Source of the DNA: Methylobacterium sp. Leaf123
GTDB lineage: Bacteria; Pseudomonadota; Alphaproteobacteria; Rhizobiales; Beijerinckiaceae
Assembly (NCBI RefSeq): GCF_001423405.1
Contig: NZ_LMNS01000003.1
Location: 17,668-81,667 of the forward strand
Reading direction: 5' to 3'
DNA length: 64,000 bases
The translations under genes were made by a program, and so were the position numbers. This document shows positions 16,719 to 25,028 of this stretch, piece after piece. Numbering within the stretch: the stretch's first letter is position 1; every line of letters begins with the position of its first letter. The notes beneath the pieces were generated by a model. That model had not been told where the DNA came from, searched no databases, and saw only the letters and a program-made list of their open reading frames with translations.

Positions 16719-16895
16719 CTAGTGGAGGGTCTCCCCGCGCAGGCGCTCGATTTCGTCCTTGAGGTGCAGTTTCTTACGCTTGAGTTCGGCGATGCGCAGA
16801 TCGTCGCTGGCGAGGGACTGCATCGCGTGGTGAAGCTCGCGCTCGAGGGCTTCGTGCTTGGCGGCGAGCTGGCTCAAATGCGTCTGCAAGGACAT
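16719..16895 (-). CDS. Small DUF465 (YdcH-like) protein
   Basis: A 58-residue protein, all helical, that begins MSLQTHLSQLAAKHEALERE and ends LKRKKLHLKDEIERLR. It matches the DUF465/YdcH family: two antiparallel helices joined by a short turn, with the conserved Leu-Lys-Lys-x-Lys-Leu x-Leu-Lys-Asp-x-Ile pattern. AGGAG precedes the ATG by about nine bases. The function of the family is unknown. It is divergent from a second DUF465 gene that starts 251 bp away, so two paralogs flank one short promoter region. Confidence 0.85.
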   Translation of the reverse strand: MSLQTHLSQLAAKHEALERELHHAMQSLASDDLRIAELKRKKLHLKDEIERLRGETLH

Positions 16896-17146
16896 GAGGT
16901 GTCGCTCCTGTCACAGTTTCCGACGGGGGTAGACTGGCACAGGATGGAGCACGTGTCGAAGCCATTCGGCGGCAAAGTGGATGGTTCGGTAACGGGGCCA
17001 TTTCAAATCTTTTGGAGCGGGACGGTGCGCTGACCTTGGCCGTTTCAAGCTCCGACAAGACGGGAGAACCGGGTGCCCCGCCTTGCTCCGGCCGGAAGCT
17101 TGGCGCATGGTCGCGCCCGGTCCAGGCCGGTGGTGTGTTTCGAGCG

Positions 17147-17368
17147 ATGATGGCGGACGAGATTGCCAACGACGCGGTCGCGGATCCGGCCGGTGAGCTG
17201 ACGCGGTTGCGCGAAGAGCACCGGGATCTCGACGAAGCCATCGAGGCGCTGAAGGTCAGCGTCGCCGTCGATCAGCTTCAGTTGCAGCGACTCAAGAAGC
17301 GCAAGCTCGTGCTGCGCGACCGGATCACGCATCTGGAAGATCAGATCACGCCGGACATCATCGCGTAG
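17147..17368 (+). CDS. Small DUF465 protein, second paralog
   Basis: 73 residues with a C-terminal DUF465 helix pair: LTRLREEHRDLDEAIEAL, then QLQLQRLKKRKLVLRDRI. This paralog is more acidic at the N-terminus and has a longer C-terminal tail than its neighbour. The frame is open from 17012, but that upstream part is non-helical and proline/glycine-rich. I therefore take the ATG at 17147; the next codon is also ATG, so 17150 is possible. No strong ribosome site is visible. Function unknown. Confidence 0.8.
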   Translation: MMADEIANDAVADPAGELTRLREEHRDLDEAIEALKVSVAVDQLQLQRLKKRKLVLRDRITHLEDQITPDIIA

Positions 17369-17466
17369 CGCCAAAAGCCGGTTATCACCTTCCGGGATGA
17401 TGCTCGCGCGGCAACGCCGGGAAGGTCGTGGCCTTCCCGGCGCAGCTTTTGTCGATCGGCGGATCG

Positions 17467-17643
17467 TTACTTGGCGAGGTAGGCCGAGACGCTCGACACC
17501 CGGGTTCCGACGAGCCGGACCGCCTTGCGCAGGCGCTCGTCGGAAACCTGAAGCAGGTCGGCCCAATGCTTCCGGGTGGTGCTGTCGTGGATGTCGATAT
17601 GGGTTGCCGTGCGGGCGCGCGTGGTCTGGTCCGCGGAGGACAT
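17467..17643 (-). CDS. Small DUF3606 protein
   Basis: A 58-residue protein matching the DUF3606 pattern. It has a short beta start (THIDIHDSTTRKHWADLL), then a helix-turn with VSDERLRKAVRLVGTRVSSV and a final AYLAK. Proteins of this family are widespread, short and uncharacterised in alphaproteobacteria. Codon use is ordinary for the window, and the frame has both a clear ATG and a TAA stop. It is encoded between the plus-strand DUF465 gene and purE on the opposite strand, and so probably has its own promoter. Confidence 0.8.
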   Translation of the reverse strand: MSSADQTTRARTATHIDIHDSTTRKHWADLLQVSDERLRKAVRLVGTRVSSVSAYLAK

Positions 17644-17928
17644 TGGGGGGCTCGCTGAGGTAAGGGGCCCGGCCGCTCATGGCCGTTTCCAGCACAACGC
17701 GGTCGGTCGGTTTCGGCTCCGCCCGGTTCGGCGAGAATCAGGCGATTTTCACAGGGTGTCACCGGTGCCGCCGCCCGACCTCGGTGCCATGCCAGGGGCG
17801 AGGCTCGCGCCTTAGGGCTGACCCGCCGCACAACTGCATTTCAAGTGTTTGCATCGTCTCGCCTTGCCGGGGTGCGGGCCCCCCTGTTATTCGGCCTTTT
17901 TGCGGGCCGACGGGCCCGCTTCCTCGTA

Positions 17929-18441
17929 ATGGGCCAGACGACGATGCTGGGATCGCCCCCGGTCGCGATCATCATGGGAAGCCAGTCGGACTGGGCGACC
18001 ATGCGCAACGCCGCCGAAACGCTGGATGCGCTCGGCGTCGCCTACGATGCCCGCATCGTCTCGGCCCACCGCACCCCGGACCGGCTGGTCTCGTTCGCCA
18101 AGGGCGCGCGGGAGGCCGGCTTCAAGGTGGTGATCGCGGGGGCGGGCGGAGCGGCGCACCTGCCCGGCATGACGGCGGCGATGACCTCGCTGCCGGTCTT
18201 CGGCGTTCCGGTCGAGTCGAAGGCGCTCTCGGGGCAGGACAGCCTGCTCTCCATCGTGCAGATGCCCGCCGGCATTCCCGTCGGTACGCTGGCGATCGGC
18301 CGGGCCGGGGCCGTCAACGCCGCCCTGCTCGCCGCCGCCGTGCTGGCGCTCACCGATGCCGGGCTCGCCGAGCGGCTCGATGCGTGGCGCGACCGCCAGA
18401 CCGCCTCCGTCGCCGAACGGCCGGACCCCTCTCAAGCCTGA
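17929..18441 (+). CDS. purE: N5-carboxyaminoimidazole ribonucleotide mutase
   Basis: Class I PurE moves the carboxylate of N5-CAIR to give CAIR in purine synthesis. The conserved blocks are [12 protein letters not shown] near the N-terminus, [27 protein letters not shown] and [33 protein letters not shown]. These hold the substrate-phosphate sites and the catalytic His of SAHRTP. The open frame extends upstream to 17845, but the family starts a few residues before the IIMGSQSDW strand, so I use the ATG at 17929; 17944 is equally possible. purK follows 17 bp later, as is usual. Confidence 0.93.
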   Translation: MGQTTMLGSPPVAIIMGSQSDWATMRNAAETLDALGVAYDARIVSAHRTPDRLVSFAKGAREAGFKVVIAGAGGAAHLPGMTAAMTSLPVFGVPVESKALSGQDSLLSIVQMPAGIPVGTLAIGRAGAVNAALLAAAVLALTDAGLAERLDAWRDRQTASVAERPDPSQA

Positions 18442-18458
18442 CAACGACACGAAGCGCC

Positions 18459-19571
18459 ATGGCCACTCCCCCCTCCTCGCCGCAGATCCGGCCCGGCGGC
18501 ACCCTCGGCATCGTCGGCGGCGGCCAGCTCGGCCGCATGATCGCGCTCGCGGCGGCCAATTACGGCCTCAAGGTCCACATCTACGCCCCCGACGCCGACA
18601 GCCCGGCCTTCGACGTGGCCCATGCCCACACGCTGGCGCCCTACGACGACGCGGCGGCGCTCGCCGCCTTCGCCGATGCCTGCGACGTGGTCACCTACGA
18701 GTTCGAGAACATTCCCCACGCCACCGTCGCGGTGCTGGCCGAGCACGCGACCCTGCGCCCGAGCGCGACGGCGCTGCTTACGACGCAGGACCGCCTCTCC
18801 GAGAAGGATTTCGTGACGTCCCTCGGCATCCCGACCGCGCCCTACCGGACGGTCGATACGATCGAGGATCTCGTGCGGGCCCTGGAGGCGCTCGGTCGCC
18901 CCGCGGTGCTGAAGACCCGGCGCTTCGGCTATGACGGCAAGGGCCAGCGGATGATCCGCGAGGGCGACGATCCGGCCGCCCTCCTCGCCGAGTTCAAGGG
19001 CGCACCCTGCATCCTCGAAGGGTTCGTGCCGTTCGAGCGCGAAATCTCCGTGGTCGCCGCCCGCGGGCCGGACGGGACGTTCGCGGCCTACGACCCCTGC
19101 GCCAACGAGCACCGCGACCACATCCTCGCGCTCACCCGCGTGCCCGCTCCCGGCCTGACGCGGATGACGGGTGACGCGGCGGTCGCCATCGCCCGCGCCA
19201 TTGCCGAGGCGCTCGACTATGTCGGCGTGCTCGCCGTCGAGATGTTCGAGATCGCCGGGCCCGAGGGGGCCGCCCGCCTCGTCGTCAACGAGATCGCGCC
19301 CCGCGTGCACAATTCCGGGCACTGGACCATCGAGGGCGCGCTGACCTCGCAATTCGCGCAAACCGTGCGCGCCGTCTGCGGCTGGCCGCTCGGCGACACC
19401 GCCCGCACCGGCGGCATGGCGGTGGAGATGGAAAACCTCATCGGCGCCGAGGCCGATGCTTGGGCGGAGCTGCTCGCGGAGCCGGGCGCCCATCTTCACC
19501 TCTACGGCAAGGCCGAGGCCCGCCCCGGCCGCAAGATGGGTCATGTCACCCGGCTCAAGTCGATCGACTAA
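18459..19571 (+). CDS. purK: N5-carboxyaminoimidazole ribonucleotide synthase
   Basis: An ATP-grasp ligase that makes N5-CAIR from AIR, ATP and bicarbonate, the substrate of PurE. The 370 residues begin MATPPSSPQI and reach the Rossmann-like GTLGIVGGGQLGRMIALAA. They then carry YEFENIPHATV, VLKTRRFGYDGKGQ (ATP-grasp glycine loop), EGFVPFEREISVVAARG, LAVEMFEI and VNEIAPRVHNSGHWTIEG with metal-binding Glu/Asn. The frame stays open far upstream through purE in another phase, which is an artefact of high GC. The start ATG lies 17 bp after the purE stop, so purEK form an operon. Confidence 0.95.
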   Translation: MATPPSSPQIRPGGTLGIVGGGQLGRMIALAAANYGLKVHIYAPDADSPAFDVAHAHTLAPYDDAAALAAFADACDVVTYEFENIPHATVAVLAEHATLRPSATALLTTQDRLSEKDFVTSLGIPTAPYRTVDTIEDLVRALEALGRPAVLKTRRFGYDGKGQRMIREGDDPAALLAEFKGAPCILEGFVPFEREISVVAARGPDGTFAAYDPCANEHRDHILALTRVPAPGLTRMTGDAAVAIARAIAEALDYVGVLAVEMFEIAGPEGAARLVVNEIAPRVHNSGHWTIEGALTSQFAQTVRAVCGWPLGDTARTGGMAVEMENLIGAEADAWAELLAEPGAHLHLYGKAEARPGRKMGHVTRLKSID

Positions 19572-19958
19572 AGCTTGACCATTCAATCTGTCGCCTCTCG
19601 GCAACAGCGAACTACAGTCGAGCCCGGTTCGAAGCGTTCGGCGAAAGCGTGAGGACACGGGCCACACCTTCGCCACATCCCGAGGTTTCAGCGGAGGGTA
19701 CGGGGCGTCTGCGGAAGCATCGTGCGTGTTTGTCCGGTCTCAGGCCGGAGGGGCCCGCTGGATCTTCCCGGATTCGTTTCGCAAAACCGCCGCTCCACGG
19801 CTCGGCCCGCGCGGGCCCCGTCGGCGATGCGGATGTTTTGCGAGGCACTTTAAGCGCCCATTCACCGTGTTGCGGCAGCGTGCGCGCGACGGGATGATCC
19901 GGGCCTCAAGGGGCCGCCGCGGAAATCCGGGCAAGCGGGCGCGGGGGAGAACGGGACA
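19572..19958. other. Intergenic region, no gene seen
   Basis: 387 bp between purK and the TPR lipoprotein. Frames through it have no family resemblance and lack ribosome sites. A GGGGGAG at its right end serves the next gene. No terminator-like hairpin with a T-tract is evident. Confidence 0.5.
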
Positions 19959-20819
19959 ATGATCGGGATGACGCTGGACGGACGCAAGGCGAGGCTGATC
20001 GGTGCCCTCGCGCTGACGGCCGCGGCGCTGGCCGGCTGCGAGACCTATGGCAGCGCGACGGCTCCGCGCCAATTCGCGGTGCTGGAGACCGACACGACGG
20101 GCGCCACCAACGTCAACATCGCCTCGCTCAGCGACGTGATCTCGCGCAACCCGTCGGATGCCGGCGCCTACAACACCCGCGGCGCGGCTTATGCCCGCGC
20201 GGGGCAGTTCGGCGAGGCGATCACCGACTTCTCGAAGGCGATCCAGCTCGATCCGAACTCGGCCTCGGCCTACAACAACCGGGCGCTGGCCTACCGCCAG
20301 ACCGGCCGCGCCGATGCGGCGATGCAGGACTTCTCGAAGGCGATCGCCAACGATCCGAATTTCTCCGCCGCCTATATCGGCCGGGCGAACCTCGAACGCG
20401 CCCAGGGCGACCTCGACGGCGCGCTGAACGACCTCAATGTCGCGATCCGCCTCGCCCCGGAATCGGCCGAGGCCTACCACGCCCGCGGCCTCGTGCGGCA
20501 GAAGCAGAACCACAACCCGGAGGCGATCGGCGACTTCGCGGCGGCCATCGACCGCAATCCCTTCGTCGCCGCCCCCTATGCCGCCCGCGGCCAGAGCCTG
20601 ATCTCGCTGGGCCAGTACGACAAGGCGATCGAGGACTTCAACGCGGCGCTGAACGTGAACGCGAAGGATGCCGGGTCCTGGGCCTATCGCGGGCTGGCCT
20701 ACGAGAAGACGAACCGCCGCAAAGAGGCGAACGAGAGCTACCAGCAGGCCGCGCGCCTCGATCCCAACAACGCCGTGGCCAAACAGGGCGTCGGCCGCAT
20801 GCAGGGCGGCCTGTTCTAG
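19959..20819 (+). CDS. TPR-repeat lipoprotein
   Basis: A 286-residue exported protein. Residues 10-27 form a signal sequence ending in the lipobox LAGC, so Cys at about residue 27 should be lipidated. Six or so tetratricopeptide repeats follow, each with the W/L-G-Y-A-F pattern: AYNTRGAAYARAGQFGEAI, AYNNRALAYRQTGRADAAM, AYIGRANLERAQGDLDGAL, AYHARGLVRQKQNHNPEAI, WAYRGLAYEKTNRRKEA. Such NlpI-like lipoproteins scaffold periplasmic or outer-membrane complexes. GGGGGAG precedes the ATG by nine bases. The stop is followed after one base by a dispersed palindromic element. Partners are unknown. Confidence 0.88.
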   Translation: MIGMTLDGRKARLIGALALTAAALAGCETYGSATAPRQFAVLETDTTGATNVNIASLSDVISRNPSDAGAYNTRGAAYARAGQFGEAITDFSKAIQLDPNSASAYNNRALAYRQTGRADAAMQDFSKAIANDPNFSAAYIGRANLERAQGDLDGALNDLNVAIRLAPESAEAYHARGLVRQKQNHNPEAIGDFAAAIDRNPFVAAPYAARGQSLISLGQYDKAIEDFNAALNVNAKDAGSWAYRGLAYEKTNRRKEANESYQQAARLDPNNAVAKQGVGRMQGGLF

Positions 20820-20820
20820 G

Positions 20821-20866
20821 GCATCGTCCCGAAAGGTGGTTGCCGGCTTTCGGAAAGAGACGATGC
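20821..20866. repeat. Dispersed palindromic element, copy 2 (best match)
   Basis: It begins GCATCGTCCCGAAAGG, continues TTGCCGGCTTTCGG and ends AGACGATGC, so the two ends are inverted repeats. It starts one base after the TPR lipoprotein stop. The rest of the gap to the response regulator (20867-21265, about 400 bp) holds no supportable gene. Confidence 0.75.
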
Positions 20867-21265
20867 AAGAGTAAGGGCACCCCGACGGACGAACGCGGTT
20901 CGTCGAGAAACACGTGTCCTGACGGCTTGGAGCCGCCGGCCGATTGGGGCCGGCGGCTCCTTACGCATTTGGGCGAAGACTCGAAGAATCGCCTCGATCC
21001 ACTGTGACCGGGCGCCTCTCTCCGGCCGCTTGCGGGCCGACGATCGCCGAACCGGCGACGCGAGGCGCTCTGCTCCGTGCCGGCGTGAGCGTCCTGTGAT
21101 CCGGATAACCATCCGCCCGATAGGCTGGGAACCAACGCGGCCGCCTCGGGGTTGCGGGCAACTTGAAATCTGTGGGCAGGGCTCTCCCAAACCGATTTCG
21201 CGGTTTATACTCCCGTATCGAACGCGATCTTGAGCGTATCGGGGGGAGCGTAGAGGGAGGGGCCG

Positions 21266-21646
21266 ATGTCGGACGGAGCCGAACTGTTCAACGGAAGGCA
21301 TGTCCTCGTCGTCGAGGACGAATATTTTATCGCCGAAGACATACGGCGTGCGTTCGAAGAGCGGGGCGCCCAAGTGGTCGGCCCCGTGGGGAACATCGAT
21401 GACGCTCTGGCGATGATCGAAACATGCCCGCGCATTGATGGCGCCGTGCTCGACATCAACCTGCGTGAGGTCATGGTCTTTCCGGTGGCCGACGCGCTCA
21501 GGGCGCGCGGCGTCCCCTTCGTCTTCGCCACCGGCTACGAGGAGAATGCCGTCCCGGCCCGCCTGCGGGACGCGCTTCATTGCGAGAAGCCGATCGATCC
21601 CGCGCGTCTGGCCAAGGCGCTGTTCGGCCAAGCCGTCGTCAGCTGA
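21266..21646 (+). CDS. Single-domain response regulator
   Basis: 126 residues consisting only of a receiver domain. The acidic pair is in VLVVEDEYFIAEDI (residues about 13-26), the phospho-acceptor is the Asp of GAVLDINL, and the switch Thr/Ser region is VFATGYEE. The conserved Lys lies in CEKPIDPARL. It has no output domain, so it would act on a partner or as a phosphate sink, like CheY or the receivers of alphaproteobacterial stress pathways. No histidine kinase is adjacent. The start ATG is preceded by GGGAGGGG. Confidence 0.88.
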   Translation: MSDGAELFNGRHVLVVEDEYFIAEDIRRAFEERGAQVVGPVGNIDDALAMIETCPRIDGAVLDINLREVMVFPVADALRARGVPFVFATGYEENAVPARLRDALHCEKPIDPARLAKALFGQAVVS

Positions 21647-21683
21647 GCCGGAGCCAGCCCCGCTTCGGCCCGGCCGAGACCAA

Positions 21684-21731
21684 GCATCGTCCCGAAAACG
21701 GTTGCCGGCTTTCGAAAAAAACCAAGACGCC
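21684..21731. repeat. Dispersed palindromic element, copy 3
   Basis: GCATCGTCCCGAAAACGG, then TTGCCGGCTTTCG, then AAGACGC. It lies 37 bp after the response-regulator stop. The distal end is weaker than in copy 2. Confidence 0.7.
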
Positions 21732-21749
21732 GAAACAATCGCTGCGAGC

Positions 21750-21782
21750 ACCGTCCCGGATTCGGTATCCCGGACGGTGCCG
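21750..21782. terminator. Hairpin between convergent response regulator and glpX
   Basis: The arms GCACCGTCC(C)GG and CCGGACGGTGC pair over 11 bp with one bulged C and a nine-base loop. There is no clear T-tract, so termination is only a possibility. It sits between two genes that end toward each other. Confidence 0.4.
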
Positions 21783-21788
21783 GCGTGA

Positions 21789-22784
21789 TCAGCCCGGCGC
21801 GGTTTCCAGCCGGCGGTGTTCGCAGGCGATGCGGCGGACGGTGCCGGTGTTCGAGCGGTAGACCACCGTCTCCGTCTCGATGAGGCCGGGGCTGAACCGC
21901 ACGCCCGCGAGCAGGGCCCCCGTGGTCACGCCGGTGGCCGCGACGATGACGTCGCCGCGGGCCATGTCGTGCATGTCGTATTTCCGGTTCGGGTCGGTGA
22001 TGCCCATCTTGACCGCCCGAGCCCGCTTGTCGGCGGAATCGAGGATGAGCCGCCCCTGCATCTGGCCGCCGATGCAGCGCAGCGCGCTGGCGGCGATCAC
22101 GCCCTCCGGTGCGGCGCCGGTGCCCATGTAGATGTCGACGCCGGTCTCGTCGGGCTTGGTGCAGTGGATGATCGCGGCGATGTCGCCGTCCGAGATCAGG
22201 CGGATGCTGGCGCCGGTGTCGCGCACGGCGGCGATCAGGTCCATGTGGCGCGGACGGTCGAGGATGATCGCGGTGATGCCGGAGGTCTCCACGCCCTTGG
22301 CGCGGGCGAGCGAGGCGATGTTCCGGGCCGGGCTCCAATCGAGATCGACCGTGCCGAGCGGGTAGCCGGGGCCGATGGCGATCTTCTGCATGTAGACGTC
22401 GGGGGCCGCGAGCAGCGAGCCGCGCTCGGCCAAAGCCATCACGGCGATGGCGCCCGGCATATCCTTGGCGCACAGCGTCGTGCCCTCCAGCGGATCGACC
22501 GCGATGTCCACGGACGGGCCGTTGCCAGTGCCGACGGCCTCGCCGATGAACAGCATCGGTGCCTCGTCGCGCTCGCCCTCGCCGATCACCACGCGGCCCT
22601 CGATCGGCAGCACCATCAGCTCGTCGCGCATGGCATCGACGGCGGCTTGATCGGCCTCCTTCTCGCGGCCATGGCCCCGCAGCCGGGCCGCGGCGATGGC
22701 CGCCGCCTCGGTCACCCGCACCAGTTCGAGGGTCAGGCCCCGCGCCGTGGGATCGCTGAAGATCCCGGAATTGGCCGCCGACAT
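21789..22784 (-). CDS. glpX: Class II fructose-1,6-bisphosphatase
   Basis: Hydrolyses fructose-1,6-bisphosphate to fructose-6-phosphate, the committed step of gluconeogenesis, in the cytoplasm. The 331 residues show the GlpX signatures: VVIGEGERDEAPML (metal-binding Glu), DIAVDPLEGTTLC with the catalytic Asp/Glu, ISDGDIAAII, and the substrate-binding MGTGAAPEGVIAASALRC. The last block and GVTTGALLAGVRF are diagnostic. Methylotrophs growing on one- to four-carbon compounds need gluconeogenesis throughout growth, so it is probably constitutive. The hom gene lies upstream on the same strand with a 216-bp gap, so the two are not tightly coupled. Confidence 0.95.
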   Translation of the reverse strand: MSAANSGIFSDPTARGLTLELVRVTEAAAIAAARLRGHGREKEADQAAVDAMRDELMVLPIEGRVVIGEGERDEAPMLFIGEAVGTGNGPSVDIAVDPLEGTTLCAKDMPGAIAVMALAERGSLLAAPDVYMQKIAIGPGYPLGTVDLDWSPARNIASLARAKGVETSGITAIILDRPRHMDLIAAVRDTGASIRLISDGDIAAIIHCTKPDETGVDIYMGTGAAPEGVIAASALRCIGGQMQGRLILDSADKRARAVKMGITDPNRKYDMHDMARGDVIVAATGVTTGALLAGVRFSPGLIETETVVYRSNTGTVRRIACEHRRLETAPG

Positions 22785-22858
22785 TGCCCTACGTTCCTTA
22801 TCCCCTCGCGCATCGCCCCGGATATCGGATGCGGGACGAGGCGCTCATCTCTTGTTGT

Positions 22859-22902
22859 CGCGTCTTGTTCGAAAGCCGGTGACGACCTTTCGAGACGACG
22901 CG
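22859..22902. repeat. Dispersed palindromic element, copy 4 (inverted orientation)
   Basis: Read on the minus strand: CGTCTCGAAAGG, then CACCGGCTTTCG, then AAGACGCG. It lies in the 216-bp gap between hom and glpX, in the orientation opposite to copies 2 and 3. On the minus strand it is therefore again downstream of a gene (hom). Confidence 0.65.
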
Positions 22903-23000
22903 CCACATCAGCGTCACGTCAGGCCATCCCGTTCCGCACAGAATGGTGTTTTCGGCGGGGTTTCGTCGGAAAACGGCGGCGGACGTCTTGGCTCTCGTGC

Positions 23001-24323
23001 CTATTCGCGCTCGATACGGATCAATTGGGGCGCCTCGGCGAGCAGGCCGTCGCGGTCGATGGCGGCCAGCGCCTCGCGGACATTCCCCTCGGTCGCGGCG
23101 TAGGTGATCAGCACCAGCGGCACCGGCTGACCGGACAGCCCCTGCGGATCGCTGGAAGCGGCCTTGGCCGAGCGGCGCTGGACGATGCTCTCGATCGAGA
23201 TGTTGGCTTCCGCCATCCGGGTGGCGACGCCGGCTGCGACGCCGGTGCGGTCGTGCACGGTCAGCCGGATGTAGTAGCCGCCCTCGTGGCGCTGCATCTC
23301 GACCCGGCGCGGCGGCGCGAGGCGCGCGATCGGCTGGCCGAAGGTCGGGCGCACGAGCCCGAGCGCCACATCGGTGATGTCGGCGACGACCGCGGAGGCC
23401 GTGGCCGCCCCGCCCGCGCCGGGGCCGATCAGGGTCAGTTCGCCAACCGCATCCGCATCGACGGTGACGGCGTTGGTGACGCCCATCACCTGGGCGATGG
23501 CCGAGGCCTTGGCCACCATGGTTGGGTGGACTCGCTGCTCGATCCCGGCCTCCGTCGCCTGCGCGACGCCGAGCAACTTGATGCGGTAGCCGAGTTCGTC
23601 GGCCATGGTGAGATCGAGGGGCTGGATCGCCGAGATTCCCTCCACCGAGACGCCCTCGGCGTCGATCTCCACGCCGAAGGCGAGGCTGGTGAGGATGGCG
23701 AGCTTGTGGGCGGTGTCGAAGCCCTCGACGTCGAAGGTCGGGTCGGACTCGGCATAGCCGAGCGCCTGCGCGTCCTTGAGGCAGGCCTCGAAGGTCAGCC
23801 CCTCCGCCTCCATGCGGCTGAGGATGTAATTGCAGGTGCCGTTGAGGATTCCGTAGACGCGGGAGATCGCGTTGCCGGAAAGCCCCTCGCGGATCGCCTT
23901 GATGACCGGGATGCCGCCCGCCACCGACGCCTCGTAGGCGAGGGCGACGCCGTTCGCTTCAGCCAAACGGGCGAGCGCCGCGCCGTGATGGGCGAGCAGC
24001 GCCTTGTTGGCGGTCACGACATGCTTGCCGGCACCGAGGGCTGCCTCGACCGCCGCCTTGGCCGGCCCTTCCGAGCCGCCGACGAGTTCGACGAATACGT
24101 CGATCTCGGGCGAGCGTGCGAGCGCCACCGGATCGTCGAACCAGTGCAGGCCCGAGAGATCGACACCGCGGTCGCGGCTCCGGTCGCGGGCGGAGACGGC
24201 GGTGACGGTGATCGTGCGGCCGGTCGCGGCGGTGAGCGCCTCGGCGCGGCGGGCGACCATGTGCAGGACGGAGGCACCGACCGTGCCGAGCCCCGCGATG
24301 CCGAGGCGAAGGGTCTGCGTCAT
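23001..24323 (-). CDS. hom: Homoserine dehydrogenase
   Basis: Reduces aspartate semialdehyde to homoserine, the branch point to methionine, threonine and isoleucine. The 440 residues have the Rossmann motif LGIAGLGTVGAS at the N-terminus, a VTANKALLAHHG loop and the catalytic-domain stretch AYEASVAGGIPVIKAI with GILNGTCNYIL. A C-terminal ACT domain (RLTVHDRTGVAAGVATRMAE, then VPLVLITY) follows, which normally gives threonine feedback. The frame extends upstream to 24455, but only the ATG at 24323 starts the Rossmann strand directly. It is the monofunctional form without aspartokinase. It is transcribed alone. Confidence 0.95.
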   Translation of the reverse strand: MTQTLRLGIAGLGTVGASVLHMVARRAEALTAATGRTITVTAVSARDRSRDRGVDLSGLHWFDDPVALARSPEIDVFVELVGGSEGPAKAAVEAALGAGKHVVTANKALLAHHGAALARLAEANGVALAYEASVAGGIPVIKAIREGLSGNAISRVYGILNGTCNYILSRMEAEGLTFEACLKDAQALGYAESDPTFDVEGFDTAHKLAILTSLAFGVEIDAEGVSVEGISAIQPLDLTMADELGYRIKLLGVAQATEAGIEQRVHPTMVAKASAIAQVMGVTNAVTVDADAVGELTLIGPGAGGAATASAVVADITDVALGLVRPTFGQPIARLAPPRRVEMQRHEGGYYIRLTVHDRTGVAAGVATRMAEANISIESIVQRRSAKAASSDPQGLSGQPVPLVLITYAATEGNVREALAAIDRDGLLAEAPQLIRIERE

Positions 24324-24687
24324 GGAAGTTCGCACCGTAATCGACGTTGGCACCGGACCTGTTCCGGATCGCCGCCCGACGGCCGCTGCTCGTTCAAGGG
24401 ATCGCCTGGGCAGCGGTCCGGTGAGGGCACGGAAGACGTCTGGGACGGCGCGCACTTCTGCAACGATTTGGGGCCAGTGTGCAAGGAAACGGGCGGGACG
24501 GGTGTGGCGGGGTCTTTGGCGCAGCGCGGCCGAGGGCGCCGTGCGGGTTCCGGCTTGCCGAAGATTGGCCTTAAACCGGCGCTTTTCTGCATTTCGGCGG
24601 CGTCGCGCTTGAGCCGCAGGCTCCGGCCGCGTTCGCCGGCAGCAACGCGGGAGCGCCGCTGGGCGCGATTCTGAGGAGTTTCAATCG
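24324..24687. other. Intergenic region between divergent hom and a secreted-protein gene
   Basis: 364 bp that must hold both promoters. I looked for a SAM- or methionine-type riboswitch ahead of hom and found no recognisable core. A GAGGAG at 24674-24679 is the ribosome site of the plus-strand gene. Confidence 0.45.
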
Positions 24688-24987
24688 ATGAGGGGCATTC
24701 TTCTCGGGGGCGTGGTGGCGAGCGCGCTGGCGCTCGGCACGGCACCCGCCGCCCAGGCACGGGACGGCATCGGTCCGGGCGGCGCGGCGGCGCTCGGCGT
24801 GCTCGGCGGCCTTGCCGTCGGCGGTGCGATCGCGGCCGCCAACGATCCCTATTACCCCGGCAAGCCGGTCTACCGGGCGCCGCCGCGGCCGGTCTATGTC
24901 GAGGGCCCGATCTGCCATTTCGAGCGCCGCGAGACCATCGACCCCTACGGCGACATCTACATCCGGCGCGTGCGCGTCTGCGAGTGA
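24688..24987 (+). CDS. Small secreted protein, unknown
   Basis: 99 residues with a signal peptide (residues 1-24, ending AQA) and then a glycine/alanine-rich hydrophobic segment (GGAAALGVLGGLAVGGAIAA). A proline/tyrosine-rich linker leads to a C-terminal tail with two cysteines (PICHFERRE...RVRVCE), which could form a disulfide in the periplasm. Proteins of this shape are common and uncharacterised in Methylobacterium relatives. GAGGAG lies upstream of the ATG at suitable spacing. A hairpin terminator follows nine bases after the stop. Confidence 0.8.
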   Translation: MRGILLGGVVASALALGTAPAAQARDGIGPGGAAALGVLGGLAVGGAIAAANDPYYPGKPVYRAPPRPVYVEGPICHFERRETIDPYGDIYIRRVRVCE

Positions 24988-24995
24988 GACGGATT

Positions 24996-25028
24996 CTCTC
25001 CTCGCCCTCGCGGGGAGGAGAGGGTTTT
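24996..25028 (+). terminator. Intrinsic terminator
   Basis: The arms CTCTCCTC and GAGGAGAG enclose an 11-base GC-rich loop and are followed by GGTTTT. It lies nine bases after the small secreted-protein stop. It abuts the end of the minus-strand gene that follows. Confidence 0.7.

Noticed and set aside
17679..18458. Upstream extension of the purK frame through purE
   Set aside because: The extension overlaps purE in another phase and lacks conserved sequence. PurK proteins begin close to the ATG at 18459.
21816..24674. A 952-residue plus-strand frame opposite glpX and hom
   Set aside because: It is antisense to two clearly identified enzymes and has shadow-type composition (Gly/Asp/Arg/His-rich).
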